This document shows, in pieces, positions 1 through 7,054 of a DNA stretch of 43,967 nucleotides. Position 1 is the stretch's first letter. Each line of letters starts with the position of its first letter. A program made the translations under genes and the position numbers. The DNA comes from Bacteroidetes bacterium GWA2_32_17. Its GTDB lineage: Bacteria > Bacteroidota > Bacteroidia > Bacteroidales > GWA2-32-17. The DNA lies in NCBI GenBank assembly GCA_001769035.1, contig MENF01000087.1, positions 1-43,967 of the forward strand, written 5' to 3'. The notes beneath the pieces are model-generated. The model was not told the DNA's origin. It did no database searches and saw nothing but the letters and a program-made list of their open reading frames with translations.

Positions 1-85
1 AAACTCCTTGGTTTTCAAAACTTCGCATGCCTCAAACTCGAACATTATAGTTCAGACACTGACTTTATGGACAGACACTAAATAG
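1..85. repeat. Dispersed repeat, right half of a MITE-like element (copy 1, cut by window edge)
   Basis: Positions 1-85 align without gaps to 17127-17211 with only three mismatches (at 66, 74 and 82). At 17063-17185 the complete element is a 123-bp imperfect inverted repeat, so this copy is its right arm plus the trailing unit gactttatggacagacacta. The left arm lies outside the window. No coding role is apparent. Confidence 0.85.
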
Positions 86-180
86 TTAACATGTCTAACC
101 CAAATATTCGGAATGCAATGCGTTTAACATTTTTGCATTAGTTTGTATCCACACAAACAAAAATATAAGAGTTTAGCTTA

Positions 181-1803
181 TTATTGAACAATAAATTTTC
201 CTTGCCCAACAATACCTTCGTTGTTTTGTAGTTTAAAAAAATAAATACTTTTATCCCAATTTTTGTTTTCTATCTTTACCTCAGTACCTATAATATTTTC
301 GACATTATACACAACCTCACCTTTTGCATTGTATATTGTTAATTTACTTGTTTGATTTTCGGAATTAGGAAACTTTATAATTGTATAATTACTCGATGGA
401 TTTGGAAAAATACTTACTGAAGGGTTTGTTGAATTATTTTCACTTACATAACTTGGCGTAATTTCGCAAAGCGATGACTGTCGGTGAATATCACGCTGAA
501 ACATTAACCAATCGGGACCAGAACCTTTTCCAGCGGTAATCATATATGCACGACCAAAATCGTTCTGAAAATTTGGATATTCGGCATGACCGCCAACAAT
601 AAAAACTTCGAGAGAGTCATCATTATCAAAATCGGATACAAGCGGTGCATTATCGAAAGCAAAAGTGGCATTACCATAATGCGATGCAAGGTCTTTAGTC
701 CATATATTTGCACCATTAGTACCATTAAGAGCAATTACCTTTCCTCCGTCGGTGCCAAAAATAACATCAGGCAATAAATCATTATTAATATCAGCTAAAG
801 CACAACCCCTAAATGATTGTTCGTAACCAGGAATTGAATAAATCCACTTAACAGTTCCGTTACCAGCCAAAGCACCAACTTTATAATAACAAGAAAACAC
901 GATTTCACATTCGCCATCGCCGTCTAAATCTGCAATAGTAGCAGGAGCTCCCATGTAAAATCCGCTACCATAAGAATATTTCCAACTAGTTGTTCCATTA
1001 TCTCCATTAATACAATAAAGTGTATCGTTATAACAACCTACTATTAATTCGGGCAACCCATCACTATCTAAATCGGCTACAGCAGTTCCATGGTACATTA
1101 CATCGCTTACTTTGTATTTCCATAGTAATGATTGATTGCTTGCACGATACGCATAAACTGCGTTGCTGTCGGCATTTACATTATTCCAGGTTGCAACAAC
1201 AAAATCAAGATTACCATCGTTGTTTAAATCAACAATAGTTGGTGCAGTTTGTATCCACGAATCAAGGTCAACGGCAATTTCCCATTGAGGTGTGCCATTA
1301 GAACCCTTAATGCAAATAACATAACCTCCAAATTCGCCATGAAGAATTTCCGGAATACCATCGCCATCAATATCTGCAATTGTAGGTGGCGAATCGCTTC
1401 CACGAGTATTACAAACCCATTTAACAGCTCCGGTTGCACCATCAAAACAAAATGTTTTTGGATTGCACGAACTTGGTAATATTACTTCAAGATTTCCATC
1501 GCCATCAACATCGTAAATAATTGGAGCCACATCATTACAACCCTCGGCACCACTTGAATGAGTATTGTATTTCCACAAAAGACTTCCATCTTCGGCATTT
1601 AGAGCATACACCGAACTATCGTTTCGGTAGCAGCCAAAAACAACTTCTAATTTTCCGTCACCATCAATATCGCCTGCAGCCGATTGTCCAAAAGAAGCAT
1701 CATTAACATCGTACCACCATTTAATTGTTGGTGATTGTGCATTTACTTTGCTTATTAATAACAAAGAACAAAATATTGTAAAAACTGTAATTGTTGTTTT
1801 CAT
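181..1803 (-). CDS. Secreted FG-GAP/VCBS repeat protein with T9SS sorting domain
   Basis: 540 aa. Residues 1-22 are a Sec signal peptide ending in VNA before Q23. The body contains eight Asp-rich calcium-loop motifs of the FG-GAP/VCBS type (for example DIDGDGKLEVVFG, DVDGDGNLEVILP, DLDSDGLPELIVG, DLDGDGECEIVFS), spaced about 45-60 residues apart, which predicts an integrin-alpha-like beta-propeller. The last ~80 residues start with SIFPNPSSNYTIIKF and end in GQGKFIVQ, the usual look of a type A T9SS C-terminal sorting domain, so the protein should be exported by T9SS and either anchored to the cell surface or released. The gene is monocistronic; its start is 48 bases from the first attC-like repeat (1851). 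The ligand or substrate cannot be inferred. The last Asp-rich motif (DFDNDDSLEVF) is degenerate. Confidence 0.9.
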   Translation of the reverse strand: MKTTITVFTIFCSLLLISKVNAQSPTIKWWYDVNDASFGQSAAGDIDGDGKLEVVFGCYRNDSSVYALNAEDGSLLWKYNTHSSGAEGCNDVAPIIYDVDGDGNLEVILPSSCNPKTFCFDGATGAVKWVCNTRGSDSPPTIADIDGDGIPEILHGEFGGYVICIKGSNGTPQWEIAVDLDSWIQTAPTIVDLNNDGNLDFVVATWNNVNADSNAVYAYRASNQSLLWKYKVSDVMYHGTAVADLDSDGLPELIVGCYNDTLYCINGDNGTTSWKYSYGSGFYMGAPATIADLDGDGECEIVFSCYYKVGALAGNGTVKWIYSIPGYEQSFRGCALADINNDLLPDVIFGTDGGKVIALNGTNGANIWTKDLASHYGNATFAFDNAPLVSDFDNDDSLEVFIVGGHAEYPNFQNDFGRAYMITAGKGSGPDWLMFQRDIHRQSSLCEITPSYVSENNSTNPSVSIFPNPSSNYTIIKFPNSENQTSKLTIYNAKGEVVYNVENIIGTEVKIENKNWDKSIYFFKLQNNEGIVGQGKFIVQ

Positions 1804-1850
1804 GGGTTTTTGTTTTTATGATTTTATGATTTCAAAATTAGTAATTTTTT

Positions 1851-1980
1851 TAACATTTTAATGTTTGATTTGGCAGGCTTTTACTTGAAGCCCGTATCAA
1901 AATATTAGAAATATTATTTATTGTTATAGGTGTCAAGTTACACTAGTCAGCCCGCAAAATTTTAAGCGTCTGTTATGCTT
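1851..1980. repeat. attC-like inverted repeat A (3' of zeta-like unit)
   Basis: Imperfect inverted repeat of ~130 bp. The left arm (taac at 1851, then gatttggcaggct) pairs with the right arm (agcccgcaaaattttaagcg, then tgttatgc). It shares the internal blocks ggcaggcttttacttg and gtgtcaagtta with repeat B (4472-4612). Read on the minus strand, its upstream end (AAGCATAAC) is complementary to the start of the adjacent unit at 2803 (GTTATGCTAC), as the R'' and R' boxes of an integron cassette are. It lies directly 3' of the small gene ending at 1988. Confidence 0.6.
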
Positions 1981-1987
1981 TCGTGTG

Positions 1988-2149
1988 TTATTTTGCCAAT
2001 TCGTTAGCCTTGACAATAATAATTTTGCCGTCTTTCGAATAAACAAAGTCACCGTTATTTTTTTGCTTGGTAATAATTAATTTTTCAAAGGCTAATTCAA
2101 TTCCTTTTAAAATTTTTTCACGTAATTCTATAATCTTTTTGTTATTCAT
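1988..2149 (-). CDS. Small protein, probable partner (antitoxin-like) of the zeta-like ATPase
   Basis: 53 aa, reading MNNKKIIELREKILKG to KDGKIIIVKANELAK. The ATG (2149) overlaps the end of the zeta-like reading frame: the upstream stop TAA is embedded in ATGAATAAC, an arrangement typical of translationally coupled pairs. It is Lys/Glu-rich and soluble, with no signal peptide. Short genes of this kind commonly sit directly after zeta-toxin/AAA-like genes in Bacteroidota and Proteobacteria, so a role as antitoxin or accessory is an inference from position. The frame is intact although its partner is frameshifted. Confidence 0.6.
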   Translation of the reverse strand: MNNKKIIELREKILKGIELAFEKLIITKQKNNGDFVYSKDGKIIIVKANELAK

Positions 2150-2718
2150 TAGCTTGTGCTTTTATATTGTTCCAAATATTGTAATCTTTAATTTCAACTT
2201 CTGTATCTTTTAATCCTTCTGCTATCAGATTAAAAGGTCCTTCAGAATTATTTACTATAATCCAATAATCACAAATAGAGATATACTTATTGACCAAATT
2301 TTTAATTCCTGTTTTATACCTTACTTTTAATAGTTTCTTCTGGTATATTGTGTCCACCTTCACTTACTCGTATTTTAACTCGTTGAATTGCTAAGTCTAC
2401 ACTATTAAGCCAGAAAAAAACTAAAGTCACAAAATATCCTTTTTTTTGTGCTTCTTTAATTAATTTGATGAAATGAATAGCAGATAAAGTGGTTTCAAAT
2501 GAAAAATCTACTTGTAAATAAATCAATTCTTGAATTCTAGTCAACATTATTTTTCCAGCATCAATTGCTGCTTTTTCAGCCTGAAATGGTGATAGTCCTC
2601 TTGCAATTTCATCAGCATTAACGAATTCATTACAATTCAGCATTTCTGGCAAAACAGTATATGAGGCTGTCGTTTTGCCAGCTCCATTACAACCCGCTAT
2701 GATATATAAGTTTGGCAT
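2142..2718 (-). pseudogene. Zeta-toxin-like P-loop ATPase/kinase, single-base frameshift
   Basis: The N-terminal part (2718 to 2314) starts MPNLYIIAGCNGAGKTTAS, with Walker A GCNGAGKT, then NADEIARGLSPF and FSFETTLS, all hallmarks of the zeta-toxin / predicted ABC-type ATPase family. It stops after EETIKSKV. The rest of the protein continues in another frame (YKTGIKNLVNKYISICDYW to the stop at 2142), matching the family's C-terminal region. Removing one base (A on the plus strand at 2323) restores EETIKRRYKTG, which fits the family's usual RRYxxG stretch, so one inserted base explains the break. The restored protein would be ~190 aa. It may be a real inactivation or a sequencing/assembly error in the A-rich stretch. 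It forms a module with the overlapping 53-aa gene and lies inside the cassette-like unit 1972-2803. Confidence 0.8.
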
Positions 2719-2960
2719 AAGTAATTCTACACAAATATAGTATATTTTTCATTAATGCACAAGCTGATTTTAGGCGTTTTTCTTTCTACACATGTAGCAT
2801 AACACTATTATAAGCAACACTTATCCCACAACAAATGTTTACAAACAATTACAAGCATTTAATAATTTAATTATTTTACTAACCCACAAATATATAAAGA
2901 TGTTATTATATATTCAAACAAATTGCAATATATTTTAAATATTGTTACATAAAAACTATA
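2719..2960. other. AT-rich intergenic stretch with a cassette-like boundary
   Basis: No gene is seen. At 2788-2803 the minus strand reads GTTATGCTACATGTGT, which resembles GTTATGCTTTCGTGTGT at the end of repeat A (1972-1988). This marks the probable 5' edge of the zeta-like unit. The remaining ~165 bp up to repeat C (2803-2969) has no reading frame of note. Confidence 0.4.
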
Positions 2961-3105
2961 TAGGGCAACGGATTGGCGGTATGTTTTTGTTGCCGATTTC
3001 GAAGCACTTCACTGTCAAGTTACACGAAAGTTTATTAGTTGTAGAAACGCTGAAATACCCACTGTCTCGGCAATAAAATATACCGCCTGTTATATGGCGT
3101 AATTC
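2961..3105. repeat. attC-like inverted repeat C (3' of HEPN unit)
   Basis: The left arm ggcggtatgtttttgttgccga pairs with the right arm tcggcaataaaatataccgcc (three mismatches) across a ~75-bp spacer. The spacer carries the block ctgtcaagttacac, also found in repeats A and B. It ends in cctgttatatggcgtaat two bases before the stop codon of the HEPN gene. Its outer end is complementary to the outer end of repeat B: 13 of 15 bases match between 3089-3103 and the reverse complement of 4467-4481. Confidence 0.65.
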
Positions 3106-3106
3106 A

Positions 3107-4453
3107 TTATAAATAAATATCCACAAAAATTTCAACGGTTGCAATTGAGTTATCATATTCATTTATTATTTCTATTCCTTCAGTATTATTTTGCTGAAGC
3201 CATATTTTAATAACATCTTTACATTTTGGAATTTCATAAAATTTCCGGTTTTTAAAATCAATCGAAACCCATGCTCCCCAATCTGCTCCTCGTAATAATG
3301 AAATAATTATTTTCAATAAAGATTTTCCATCAACATTCTTTGAAAGAAGTTCGTCCAAATCCTTAACTCTATTGGAAAATTTATTTGAAATATCAAATGT
3401 CGAAGAAGAAGCATTTAAACATAATTTATCTATTAATTCATTTTTATGTAAAGTGTTGTGGAAAGACAACATTACAATCCTCGTATTGTATATATAAAGT
3501 CTTATTAATTCATTTATTTCATCATTAAATTCAGTTACAAGTATATTGGCTCCTTTTATTTCAACCGCCAATTCAAAAAAGTAAATCGGGTGATATAAAT
3601 AAGCAAAATCATCTTCACCACCTGTAGAAATAAGATTTTTAATAAAATATCTCAACCTTGTTTGAGTTACTTCATCAGATTTAAAAAAAAGATTTGCATT
3701 TATACCAATTGATGTCATAATTGCCTTTTCTGCTATAGAATCATCTGCTTTGAGTTTTATAAAGTATTTTATTAGAGCATCTTCAAGAAAATTTACACTT
3801 TTTGAATTATGAGCCAAACCATACAAAAAGAATCTTGTATTCTTTGTGGAATTTTTTTCCTCTAAATCTTCCGCTAGTTTTCTTAATAAATATGGATAAA
3901 CTCCTTCATGCAAATTTTCGGTTTCTCTTTTCACGATAAAAGCAATATTTCCAATATCCAAAGAAGGGAAAAAATTCTCATTTCTTAGGCTTGTTAAAAT
4001 ATAGTCAACCTTTTCATTAGCATAAAGAAGTGGTTTGGAAAGAAAGTTATTTATTGCAATTGAAAAAATATATCTTGCTTCCTCTGCCGTTGCTTTGTGC
4101 CCTGTTGGATGTGCAGATAAATTTCGTCTATCTCTCAACGCTGTTAGATTTCTTTTATCAAGAGCATTCAATATTTTTTTTGAAGTTAGTTGATCTTCTA
4201 AATATGATTCAAAAACCTCATTATTAGATATTCTTCTTTCTACCTCAATTGTAATATCTCTAGCGTCTGAATTAATTAAGGATAATTGCTTTGTTTTTCG
4301 TCTCAAGTCTTCATAAACAGCAACCGTTGAAACAATTATTGAAGATTTATATGCTCCTGCCATATAAGATAAATATGCTTCTCTCATGAATTCCATTAAT
4401 TCTGAGTCGCAAATACTTTCAAGTAATTCCTCCATGTCTGATAATCTATTCAT
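3107..4453 (-). CDS. HEPN-domain protein of unknown family, cassette-borne
   Basis: 448 aa, soluble, no signal peptide or membrane segment. The N-terminal ~150 residues look like a HEPN domain: an alpha-helical stretch AYLSYMAGAYKSSIIVSTVAVYEDL (residues 27-50) and the RX4H signature R110-NLSA-H115 within ALRDRRNLSAHP, the catalytic motif of HEPN RNases. The remaining ~300 residues are not recognised; they are mixed alpha, rich in Asn/Lys/Ile. HEPN RNases occur mostly in toxin-antitoxin, abortive-infection and other defence systems, so a role in defence is plausible but inferred. The ATG is 28 bases inside the unit boundary (4481) and the stop sits at repeat C, so the gene fills its unit and has little room for its own promoter. 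Confidence 0.7.
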   Translation of the reverse strand: MNRLSDMEELLESICDSELMEFMREAYLSYMAGAYKSSIIVSTVAVYEDLRRKTKQLSLINSDARDITIEVERRISNNEVFESYLEDQLTSKKILNALDKRNLTALRDRRNLSAHPTGHKATAEEARYIFSIAINNFLSKPLLYANEKVDYILTSLRNENFFPSLDIGNIAFIVKRETENLHEGVYPYLLRKLAEDLEEKNSTKNTRFFLYGLAHNSKSVNFLEDALIKYFIKLKADDSIAEKAIMTSIGINANLFFKSDEVTQTRLRYFIKNLISTGGEDDFAYLYHPIYFFELAVEIKGANILVTEFNDEINELIRLYIYNTRIVMLSFHNTLHKNELIDKLCLNASSSTFDISNKFSNRVKDLDELLSKNVDGKSLLKIIISLLRGADWGAWVSIDFKNRKFYEIPKCKDVIKIWLQQNNTEGIEIINEYDNSIATVEIFVDIYL

Positions 4454-4471
4454 GTTTTTATTTTTTATTAT

Positions 4472-4612
4472 GCCCTATAACGGTTTACGGTTGAATTTAG
4501 CAGGCTTTTACTTGCAGTTATTGTCAAACCGCTAAAATGATTGAACTTTGTTATTCGTGTCAAGTTGCCCATAACAGCCTGCTAAATTTTAACCGTGTGT
4601 TACCAACTGGCC
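4472..4612. repeat. attC-like inverted repeat B (3' of membrane peptide/HNH unit)
   Basis: Imperfect inverted repeat. The left arm runs from gccctataacgg to ttgaatttagcaggct (4485-4507) and pairs with the right arm agcctgctaaattttaacc (4577-4594). Internal blocks agcaggcttttacttg and cgtgtcaagttgc match repeat A. The left end is complementary to the far end of the HEPN unit at repeat C. The right end gtgttaccaactggcc (4597-4612) recurs inverted at 5818-5833. These pairings follow the integron rule that each attC matches the 5' end of its own cassette. Confidence 0.65.
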
Positions 4613-4711
4613 TTTATTTATAATTGTTGTCATGTACCTATAATGTTTCAAATTGAAACCCAATTGTCAAATTGCATGGTGTTCATATGTTAGTTTGCCA
4701 GCATAGTTATT

Positions 4712-5008
4712 TTATTCATTCAATTCATAAAAATTTCCTAATATTCCAAAATATTTTTTACTATTATCCCAATTGAAAAATGAAAAAATAAAATAATTAT
4801 TTTCTCTACCATAAGTGATATTTATTCGTATTTTTCTTTCTTCTCTTTGATTATCGTCATATAAATAAGAATAATAAGTATAACTTTCCGTTTTTATTCC
4901 TTTGGAATTCAAGTATTCTTTAAATCTACTTGTTGTAGGATTGGTAATAATCAAAACCAATAAGATTGTAGCAATTGCTATTAAAATTAATTTCTTTTTG
5001 TTTCTCAT
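4712..5008 (-). CDS. Small membrane-anchored hypothetical protein
   Basis: 98 aa. After the basic start MRNKKK there is one hydrophobic segment (residues ~6-23, LILIAIATILLVLIIT), followed by a hydrophilic Tyr/Arg/Asn-rich tail that should lie outside the cytoplasm. No cysteine lipobox and no family is recognised. It follows the HNH-like gene by 22 bases on the same strand and shares its cassette-like unit, so the two are probably co-transcribed. A link between their functions is only inferred from position. Confidence 0.6.
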   Translation of the reverse strand: MRNKKKLILIAIATILLVLIITNPTTSRFKEYLNSKGIKTESYTYYSYLYDDNQREERKIRINITYGRENNYFIFSFFNWDNSKKYFGILGNFYELNE

Positions 5009-5030
5009 TTTTTTATTAATTATTTAATCA

Positions 5031-5759
5031 TTAGCTATAAAACATTTTTAATATTTCTATACTTCGTTTTTCAGGTATTTTTAATAATGTTAAATTTCCA
5101 TTGTCATTAAGTACATAAGGTAATAAATTTTCAGGAACATTTGATAAGTCATTATATAAATAAAATAATAAACCACCAGCAAAAAAAGCATAAGTTAAAA
5201 CACCGTTATTATTAAAAGTCATAATGTCTGAAATCGTATTTGATAATAGTTGTGGCGCATAAAGAAAACACGTTATAACTGAAAATTCAGATGGTTTTAC
5301 AGAGTCTTTATTTTTAATTAAACTTTTAAGTTTGTTTTCGATTTCTAACTGAAGTTTTATGTTTTTAAATTCTGGGCGAATTGAAATGCTTGCTCTCCAA
5401 AAAATTGAAAGTACAAATAGTTTAAATTTGATATAATCTATACCTTTAAAAATGATTAACTCATTAGAAAGTTCAACGTTTGTTCCTGATGTGTCAAAGA
5501 GTAATGATTTTGAATAATTCTCATATTCTTTATTAATAAAATTGTCACATTCTTTACAAAGAATATTATTATCGTAGATTCCTAAAGGAATTCCTTTTTT
5601 ATTAATATGAAATTCATGATTTACTATAGTTGCTTTCTTAATTCTACCTTGACCACTATTATTACCGTAAAGTCCTAAAATTTTATAAAAAAACTCTGGA
5701 ATAATGTGTGCTGCAATTAGAGGTTTTGATTCGTCACAAAGTGAACATATTTGATTCAT
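5031..5759 (-). CDS. HNH-endonuclease-like zinc-binding protein
   Basis: 242 aa, soluble. The N-terminus has two Cys pairs flanking a His: C5-SL-C8 (ICSLCDESK), AAHIIPEF (His at about 18), and LCKEC further on (~residues 68-71) followed by DNFINKEYENY. A CxxC, H-I-I-P, CxxC order is typical of small HNH/zinc-ribbon nucleases of the treble-clef class; the downstream His/Asn expected in a fully active HNH motif is less clear, so activity is uncertain. The C-terminal ~150 residues are unrecognised. It is the first gene of the unit bounded by 4599 and 5831, with the small membrane protein downstream. A defence or mobile role is possible but unproven. Confidence 0.6.
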   Translation of the reverse strand: MNQICSLCDESKPLIAAHIIPEFFYKILGLYGNNSGQGRIKKATIVNHEFHINKKGIPLGIYDNNILCKECDNFINKEYENYSKSLLFDTSGTNVELSNELIIFKGIDYIKFKLFVLSIFWRASISIRPEFKNIKLQLEIENKLKSLIKNKDSVKPSEFSVITCFLYAPQLLSNTISDIMTFNNNGVLTYAFFAGGLLFYLYNDLSNVPENLLPYVLNDNGNLTLLKIPEKRSIEILKMFYS

Positions 5760-5817
5760 TCGATTATTTTATTTTTAATAATTATTATAATATCTCAATT
5801 GTTTCGTTTTTTTGTAA

Positions 5818-5833
5818 GGCTAGTTGGTAACAC
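5818..5833. repeat. Terminal inverted repeat matching 4597-4612
   Basis: ggctagttggtaacac is the reverse complement of gtgttaccaactggcc at 4597-4612 with one mismatch. The two copies bracket a 1.2-kb unit containing the HNH-like and membrane-peptide genes. It marks the 5' edge of the cassette-like block as read on the minus strand. No complete attC-like hairpin is seen beyond it (5834-5953 is AT-rich and gene-free). Confidence 0.7.
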
Positions 5834-5953
5834 TCTTATAATCCCTACTTATCCGAAATTAACAGTTTATAATTATTTGCTACCGTTTATTCTAAAAATT
5901 ATTTATTGTATTTTACAAATATATAAATTTTAATAATGCGGTTTAAAATTCAT

Positions 5954-6385
5954 TTACAGTTCTCTATGCGACCCATCACAAAAAGGCAACTTTTTAGATT
6001 TTGTACAACGGCAAATTGAAATTTTATCGGCACAGGTTATTGAATTTCCATTTTCATCAATAATTTTAAAATTACCCGACAGGCGAATTGGTCCATCTTT
6101 AACTAAAGTAATTTCGGTTGCATTTTCATTTTGTTTGGTTAAATCTTTACTTTTTTTGTTTGCATACCAGGTTAATGCACGAGTTGGACATAAATCGACA
6201 ACACGTTTAATTGCATTAGTTGGAGCACCATTAATATTTATCCAAGGTCGTTTTATGGTGTCAAAAACATTGGGCAATTCACTAATGCACACAGCAGAAT
6301 GGTCACACAACGAAGGTTTCCAAACAACCGTTACTTCGCCATTAGTGTATTCTTTTTCTACTTTATCCATGTTTCCAAATGTCAT
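5954..6385 (-). CDS. Iron-sulfur protein: divergent 4Fe-4S mono-cluster domain plus CDGSH domain
   Basis: 143 aa. Residues ~9-75 match the divergent 4Fe-4S mono-cluster family (Fer4_19, DUF1271): YTNGEVTVVWKPSLCDHS, AVCISELPNVF, and VDLCPTRAL. The C-terminal ~40 residues are a CDGSH-type 2Fe-2S domain with the ligand set CRCTKSKKLPFCDGSH, using Cys, Cys, Cys and His. Such fusions occur widely in Bacteroidota and are thought to act in electron transfer; the partner is unknown. It lies 6 bases downstream of the nitroreductase gene on the same strand, so the pair is probably an operon in which this protein could supply electrons. An internal ATG at 6370 (MDKVEKEY) is an alternative start. Confidence 0.9.
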   Translation of the reverse strand: MTFGNMDKVEKEYTNGEVTVVWKPSLCDHSAVCISELPNVFDTIKRPWININGAPTNAIKRVVDLCPTRALTWYANKKSKDLTKQNENATEITLVKDGPIRLSGNFKIIDENGNSITCADKISICRCTKSKKLPFCDGSHREL

Positions 6386-6391
6386 ATAATT

Positions 6392-6955
6392 TTAATTTAA
6401 AGGTGAATAATTTATAATTTCGGATAATTGTTTTCGTACACGTTGTTTTTCGTTTTCAACTTTTTGAATATCGGCTGGCAAATCTTCAATTTTCCCTAAA
6501 TAACCCAATGCAATTACAGTAACAGGTTTATATTCCGACAAAAGATTTAATAGTTTTGCAATTTTATCATGCTCAATTCCAGCCATTTGATGCATATACA
6601 AACCTAATGCTGTTGCTTGATTAAGCATATTTCCAACTGCTAATCCCAAATCGTGAAAAGCATATTTATTTGGCAAGTTATTATGGTCGAATGTCGTTTT
6701 AACAACAGTTACAATAAGTATAGGTGCAGTATCTGCCCAGCTTTTATTAAATCCGGTTAAGCAATTAATTATATCGTTATAAAAGTTTAGATTTTCATTT
6801 TTGTTAGCAACAAAGAAACGCCATGGCTGGTTATTAAAAGAAGATGGTGCCCAACGTGCCGCTTCAAAAATTAAATCTAATTTTTCTTTTTCAACTTCTA
6901 TTGAACTAAAACTTCGTGGACTATGACGATTACTTATTGTTTTAAGTAAATTCAT
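6392..6955 (-). CDS. Nitroreductase family protein
   Basis: 187 aa, the usual length for the FMN-dependent nitroreductase family. Signatures are the N-terminal NRHSPRSF (flavin-phosphate contact), ARWAPSSFNNQPWRF and the C-terminal ALGYLGKIEDLP. The family reduces nitro compounds, quinones or other substrates with NAD(P)H using FMN; the substrate here is not predictable. It is first in a two-gene operon with the iron-sulfur protein and is divergent from the hemerythrin operon across a 99-bp gap that must hold both promoters. Sharing that region with a hemerythrin gene hints at a redox or nitrosative-stress setting. Confidence 0.92.
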   Translation of the reverse strand: MNLLKTISNRHSPRSFSSIEVEKEKLDLIFEAARWAPSSFNNQPWRFFVANKNENLNFYNDIINCLTGFNKSWADTAPILIVTVVKTTFDHNNLPNKYAFHDLGLAVGNMLNQATALGLYMHQMAGIEHDKIAKLLNLLSEYKPVTVIALGYLGKIEDLPADIQKVENEKQRVRKQLSEIINYSPLN

Positions 6956-7032
6956 TTCAATTTATTTTTCTTCAAAAATACAAAATATTTTAATGGGATA
7001 ATTTTATTTAGAATTATTATAAATAAAACTCT

Positions 7033-7040
7033 TATTTTTG
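7033..7040 (+). promoter_or_regulatory. Candidate -7 element for the hemerythrin operon
   Basis: tatttttg fits the Bacteroidetes sigma-ABfr -7 consensus TAnnTTTG and lies 14 bases before the ATG at 7055. A convincing TTTG at the -33 position is not visible. Confidence 0.4.
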
Positions 7041-7054
7041 TAAAAATAATATTT

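Noticed and set aside
5834-5953. A fourth attC-like repeat at the 5' edge of the array
   Set aside because: ttaacagtttataa and similar words are present, but no inverted arms comparable to A-C could be traced, so only the 16-base end at 5818 is reported.
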